Source of the DNA: Candidatus Aenigmatarchaeota archaeon | GTDB lineage: Archaea; Aenigmatarchaeota; Aenigmatarchaeia; QMZP01 | Assembly: GCA_003663415.1 (NCBI GenBank) | Contig: QMZY01000043.1 | Span: 1 to 6,878 of the forward strand | Direction of reading: 5' to 3' | DNA length: 6,878 nucleotides | Shown here: piece by piece, positions 6,218 through 6,878 of the stretch | Layout: every line of letters starts with the position of its first letter | Position numbering within the stretch: position 1 is the first letter of the stretch | The notes under the pieces: model-generated | Seen by the model: only the letters and a program-made list of their open reading frames with translations | Databases searched by the model: none | Told to the model about the DNA's origin: nothing | Translations under genes and position numbers: made by a program

Positions 6218-6400
6218 TTATTTTCTTCTTCCTCCTTCCACTTTTTTCCATTGCCATGAATATTTTCTAATTCTTGGTGATTTGCCAAACCCGCAGGCTG
6301 CGCATACTTTGTCTCTTACATGATAGGAGTGTCTGCCGCATCTTCTGCAAACTATATGTGTTTTTTTATTCTTTTTACCAAAGCTTGGTGTTCCCTTCAT
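6218..6400 (-). CDS. rpl37e: Large-subunit ribosomal protein L37e
   Basis: A small basic zinc-binding protein of the 50S subunit, present in archaea and eukaryotes and absent from bacteria. The 60 residues begin M-K-G-T-P-S-F-G-K, the family's hallmark N terminus. Two CxxC pairs, C18/C21 and C33/C36, form the zinc ribbon, followed by an R-I-R-K-Y-S-W segment and a basic tail. Length is normal for archaeal L37e. AAGGAG five bases upstream supports the ATG. It lies 17 bases downstream of lsm on the same strand, the gene pair conserved in many archaea, and is presumably cotranscribed. Its stop directly abuts the TBP stop. Confidence 0.97.
   Translation of the reverse strand: MKGTPSFGKKNKKTHIVCRRCGRHSYHVRDKVCAACGFGKSPRIRKYSWQWKKVEGGRRK
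6242..6247 (+). terminator. T6 tract 25 bases after the TBP stop
   Basis: Six consecutive T residues lie within a pyrimidine-rich stretch (6221-6248) downstream of the TBP stop. This is a plausible archaeal T-tract terminator located in the antisense of rpl37e. Weak evidence by itself. Confidence 0.25.
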
Positions 6401-6405
6401 TTTTG

Positions 6406-6411
6406 CTCCTT
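6406..6411 (-). promoter_or_regulatory. Ribosome-binding site of rpl37e
   Basis: AAGGAG on the minus strand, five bases before ATG 6400, in the 17-base gap after lsm. It indicates independent ribosome recruitment on the shared mRNA. Confidence 0.7.
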
Positions 6412-6417
6412 AAGCTC

Positions 6418-6633
6418 TTATTTTCCAGGCGAAATCCACAGTATATTGTCTCCTCTGATTAACACTCTTCCTAACTGGACCTCGTTTTCGCCTTGAATTT
6501 TAGCGTCTTCCAGCCAGATATTGATGTGGGAGTCAAATGCCTTTAAAACACCAACAACATCTTCTCCTTTTTTTGTTCTTACAATAATTCTCTTCTCTAC
6601 TGAACTTCCAAGCACATCTAATGGTCTTTGCAT
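6418..6633 (-). CDS. lsm: Sm-like archaeal protein (LSm/SmAP)
   Basis: A 71-residue Sm-fold protein expected to form a ring that binds U-rich RNA and to act in RNA metabolism in the cytoplasm. Sm1 (about 15-45) includes F-D-S-H-I-N-I-W-L-E-D-A with RNA-contact residues H36 and N38. Sm2 (about 54-68) includes L-I-R-G-D-N-I, with R60, G61 and D62 completing the pocket. Length is typical of archaeal SmAP1. The sequence AGATGAT upstream of ATG 6633 resembles the AGGTGAT ribosome-binding site with one mismatch. It is the first gene of the lsm-rpl37e operon. A symmetrical TATA element lies about 30 bases upstream. Confidence 0.97.
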   Translation of the reverse strand: MQRPLDVLGSSVEKRIIVRTKKGEDVVGVLKAFDSHINIWLEDAKIQGENEVQLGRVLIRGDNILWISPGK

Positions 6634-6658
6634 GAAATCATCTTATGTTTAGTTTTTG

Positions 6659-6670
6659 ATATTTAAATAT
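6659..6670 (-). promoter_or_regulatory. Palindromic TATA box of the lsm-rpl37e operon
   Basis: ATATTTAAATAT, a perfect 12-base palindrome, is centred about 32 bases upstream of ATG 6633. Initiation near 6640 would give a leader of only a few bases. The first copy of the 33-bp repeat begins three bases further upstream, where TFB and upstream regulators would contact DNA. Confidence 0.55.
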
Positions 6671-6672
6671 AT

Positions 6673-6705
6673 TAACCCTTTCTTTTTAAAAAAGAAAGCG
6701 TTAAC
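6673..6705. repeat. 33-bp palindromic repeat, copy 1 (next to the lsm promoter)
   Basis: Begins TAACCCTTTCTTTTT and ends AAGAAAGCGTTAAC. The two arms pair over about 15-16 positions with a single C-C mismatch, giving a long near-perfect hairpin with T and A tracts at its centre. An exact copy lies 55 bases downstream. It could be an operator, a bidirectional T-tract terminator or a small mobile palindrome. Confidence 0.85.
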
Positions 6706-6727
6706 GGAAAGAAAACACAATTCCATA

Positions 6728-6760
6728 TAACCCTTTCTTTTTAAAAAAGAAAGCGTTAAC
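6728..6760. repeat. 33-bp palindromic repeat, copy 2
   Basis: All 33 bases are identical to copy 1, including the single arm mismatch, after a 22-base unique spacer. Flanking bases differ on both sides. No third copy is visible before the window ends. Confidence 0.85.
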
Positions 6761-6762
6761 CC

Positions 6763-6783
6763 AGCTTTTTTCAAGACAAAGCT
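6763..6783. other. Short hairpin
   Basis: AGCTTT (6763-6768) pairs with AAAGCT (6778-6783) across a nine-base loop, directly after the second 33-bp repeat. It is weak alone but forms part of a run of palindromes. Confidence 0.4.
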
Positions 6784-6792
6784 AGAGCAAAA

Positions 6793-6859
6793 AGGAAAAC
6801 CCAGCTGCTCAACCCAAAGGGTTGAGGTTCTAAGGTTCCGCTTCCAGCAAGCTTTTCCT
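6793..6859. other. Multi-stem palindromic structure in a gene-free region
   Basis: The outer arms AGGAAAA (6793-6799) and TTTTCCT (6853-6859) enclose GCTG (6804-6807) with CAGC (6845-6848) and a perfect eight-base stem, CTCAACCC (6808-6815) with GGGTTGAG (6819-6826), closed by a three-base AAA loop. The stems nest and could fold together in RNA of either strand. No convincing protein-coding frame is seen from 6634 to 6878. It could be a small RNA, the leader or trailer of a gene outside the window, or an element related to the 33-bp repeats. I do not recognise a known RNA family. Confidence 0.45.
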
Positions 6860-6878
6860 CAAGGCAACAAACCTTTTC

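Noticed and set aside
6648..6725. 25-codon frame on the minus strand between the 33-bp repeats and the lsm promoter
   Set aside because: It starts at ATG 6725, runs through one palindromic repeat and the lsm TATA box, and has no protein-like character.
6673..6760. CRISPR array made of the two 33-bp repeats
   Set aside because: There are only two copies, the 22-base spacer is shorter than usual, the repeat is almost a full palindrome, and no cas genes are nearby.
6793..6878. tRNA or RNase P RNA near the right edge
   Set aside because: Scattered GGTTC and GAGGAAA-like strings occur, but no cloverleaf with proper arms and no conserved RNase P core could be assembled.

Overview
The window looks archaeal. 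It carries seven complete genes plus the probable 3' end of an eighth, nearly all from archaeal information-processing or archaeal-type ATPase families: release factor aRF1, TATA-binding protein, an Sm-like protein, ribosomal protein L37e, a PIN-ATPase-KH protein, a KaiC-like ATPase and an ArlI/TadA-type motor ATPase. The DNA is AT-rich and tightly packed, and promoters show archaeal TATA boxes. A small, compact archaeal genome, perhaps a DPANN-type lineage, is a reasonable guess, but the window does not fix the lineage.

Layout: 1-107 (+) appears to be the end of a protein with a C-terminal membrane anchor. 104-1315 (-) is aRF1. A 51-60 bp divergent promoter region follows. 1376-2065 and 2067-3689 (+) are a two-gene operon of a single-domain KaiC-family ATPase and a hexameric secretion/archaellum-type ATPase. 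3669-5471 (-) is the PIN-ATPase-KH protein, overlapping the previous gene tail to tail. 5472-5653 is a divergent regulatory region with a 67-bp inverted-repeat element. 5654-6217 (+) is TBP. 6218-6633 (-) is the conserved archaeal lsm-rpl37e operon. 6634-6878 has no convincing gene and is filled with palindromes, including an exact 33-bp repeat present twice.

The neighbourhood combines translation termination (aRF1), ribosome structure (L37e), RNA metabolism (LSm), transcription initiation (TBP) and probable nucleic-acid processing (PIN-ATPase). The KaiC-like/ArlI-like pair resembles ArlH-ArlI, but no membrane platform protein, pilin or archaellin is visible.

The most surprising observation is in aRF1: the near-invariant GGQ catalytic tripeptide reads Gly-Gly-Trp (TGG codon, minus strand 784..782), while NIKS, YxCxxxF and the zinc-binding cysteines are intact. 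Other points of interest are the twin palindromes and structured DNA upstream of lsm, the structured putative leader of the PIN-ATPase gene, near-identical DNA in the two halves of TBP, and gene ends that overlap or abut at all three convergent junctions.
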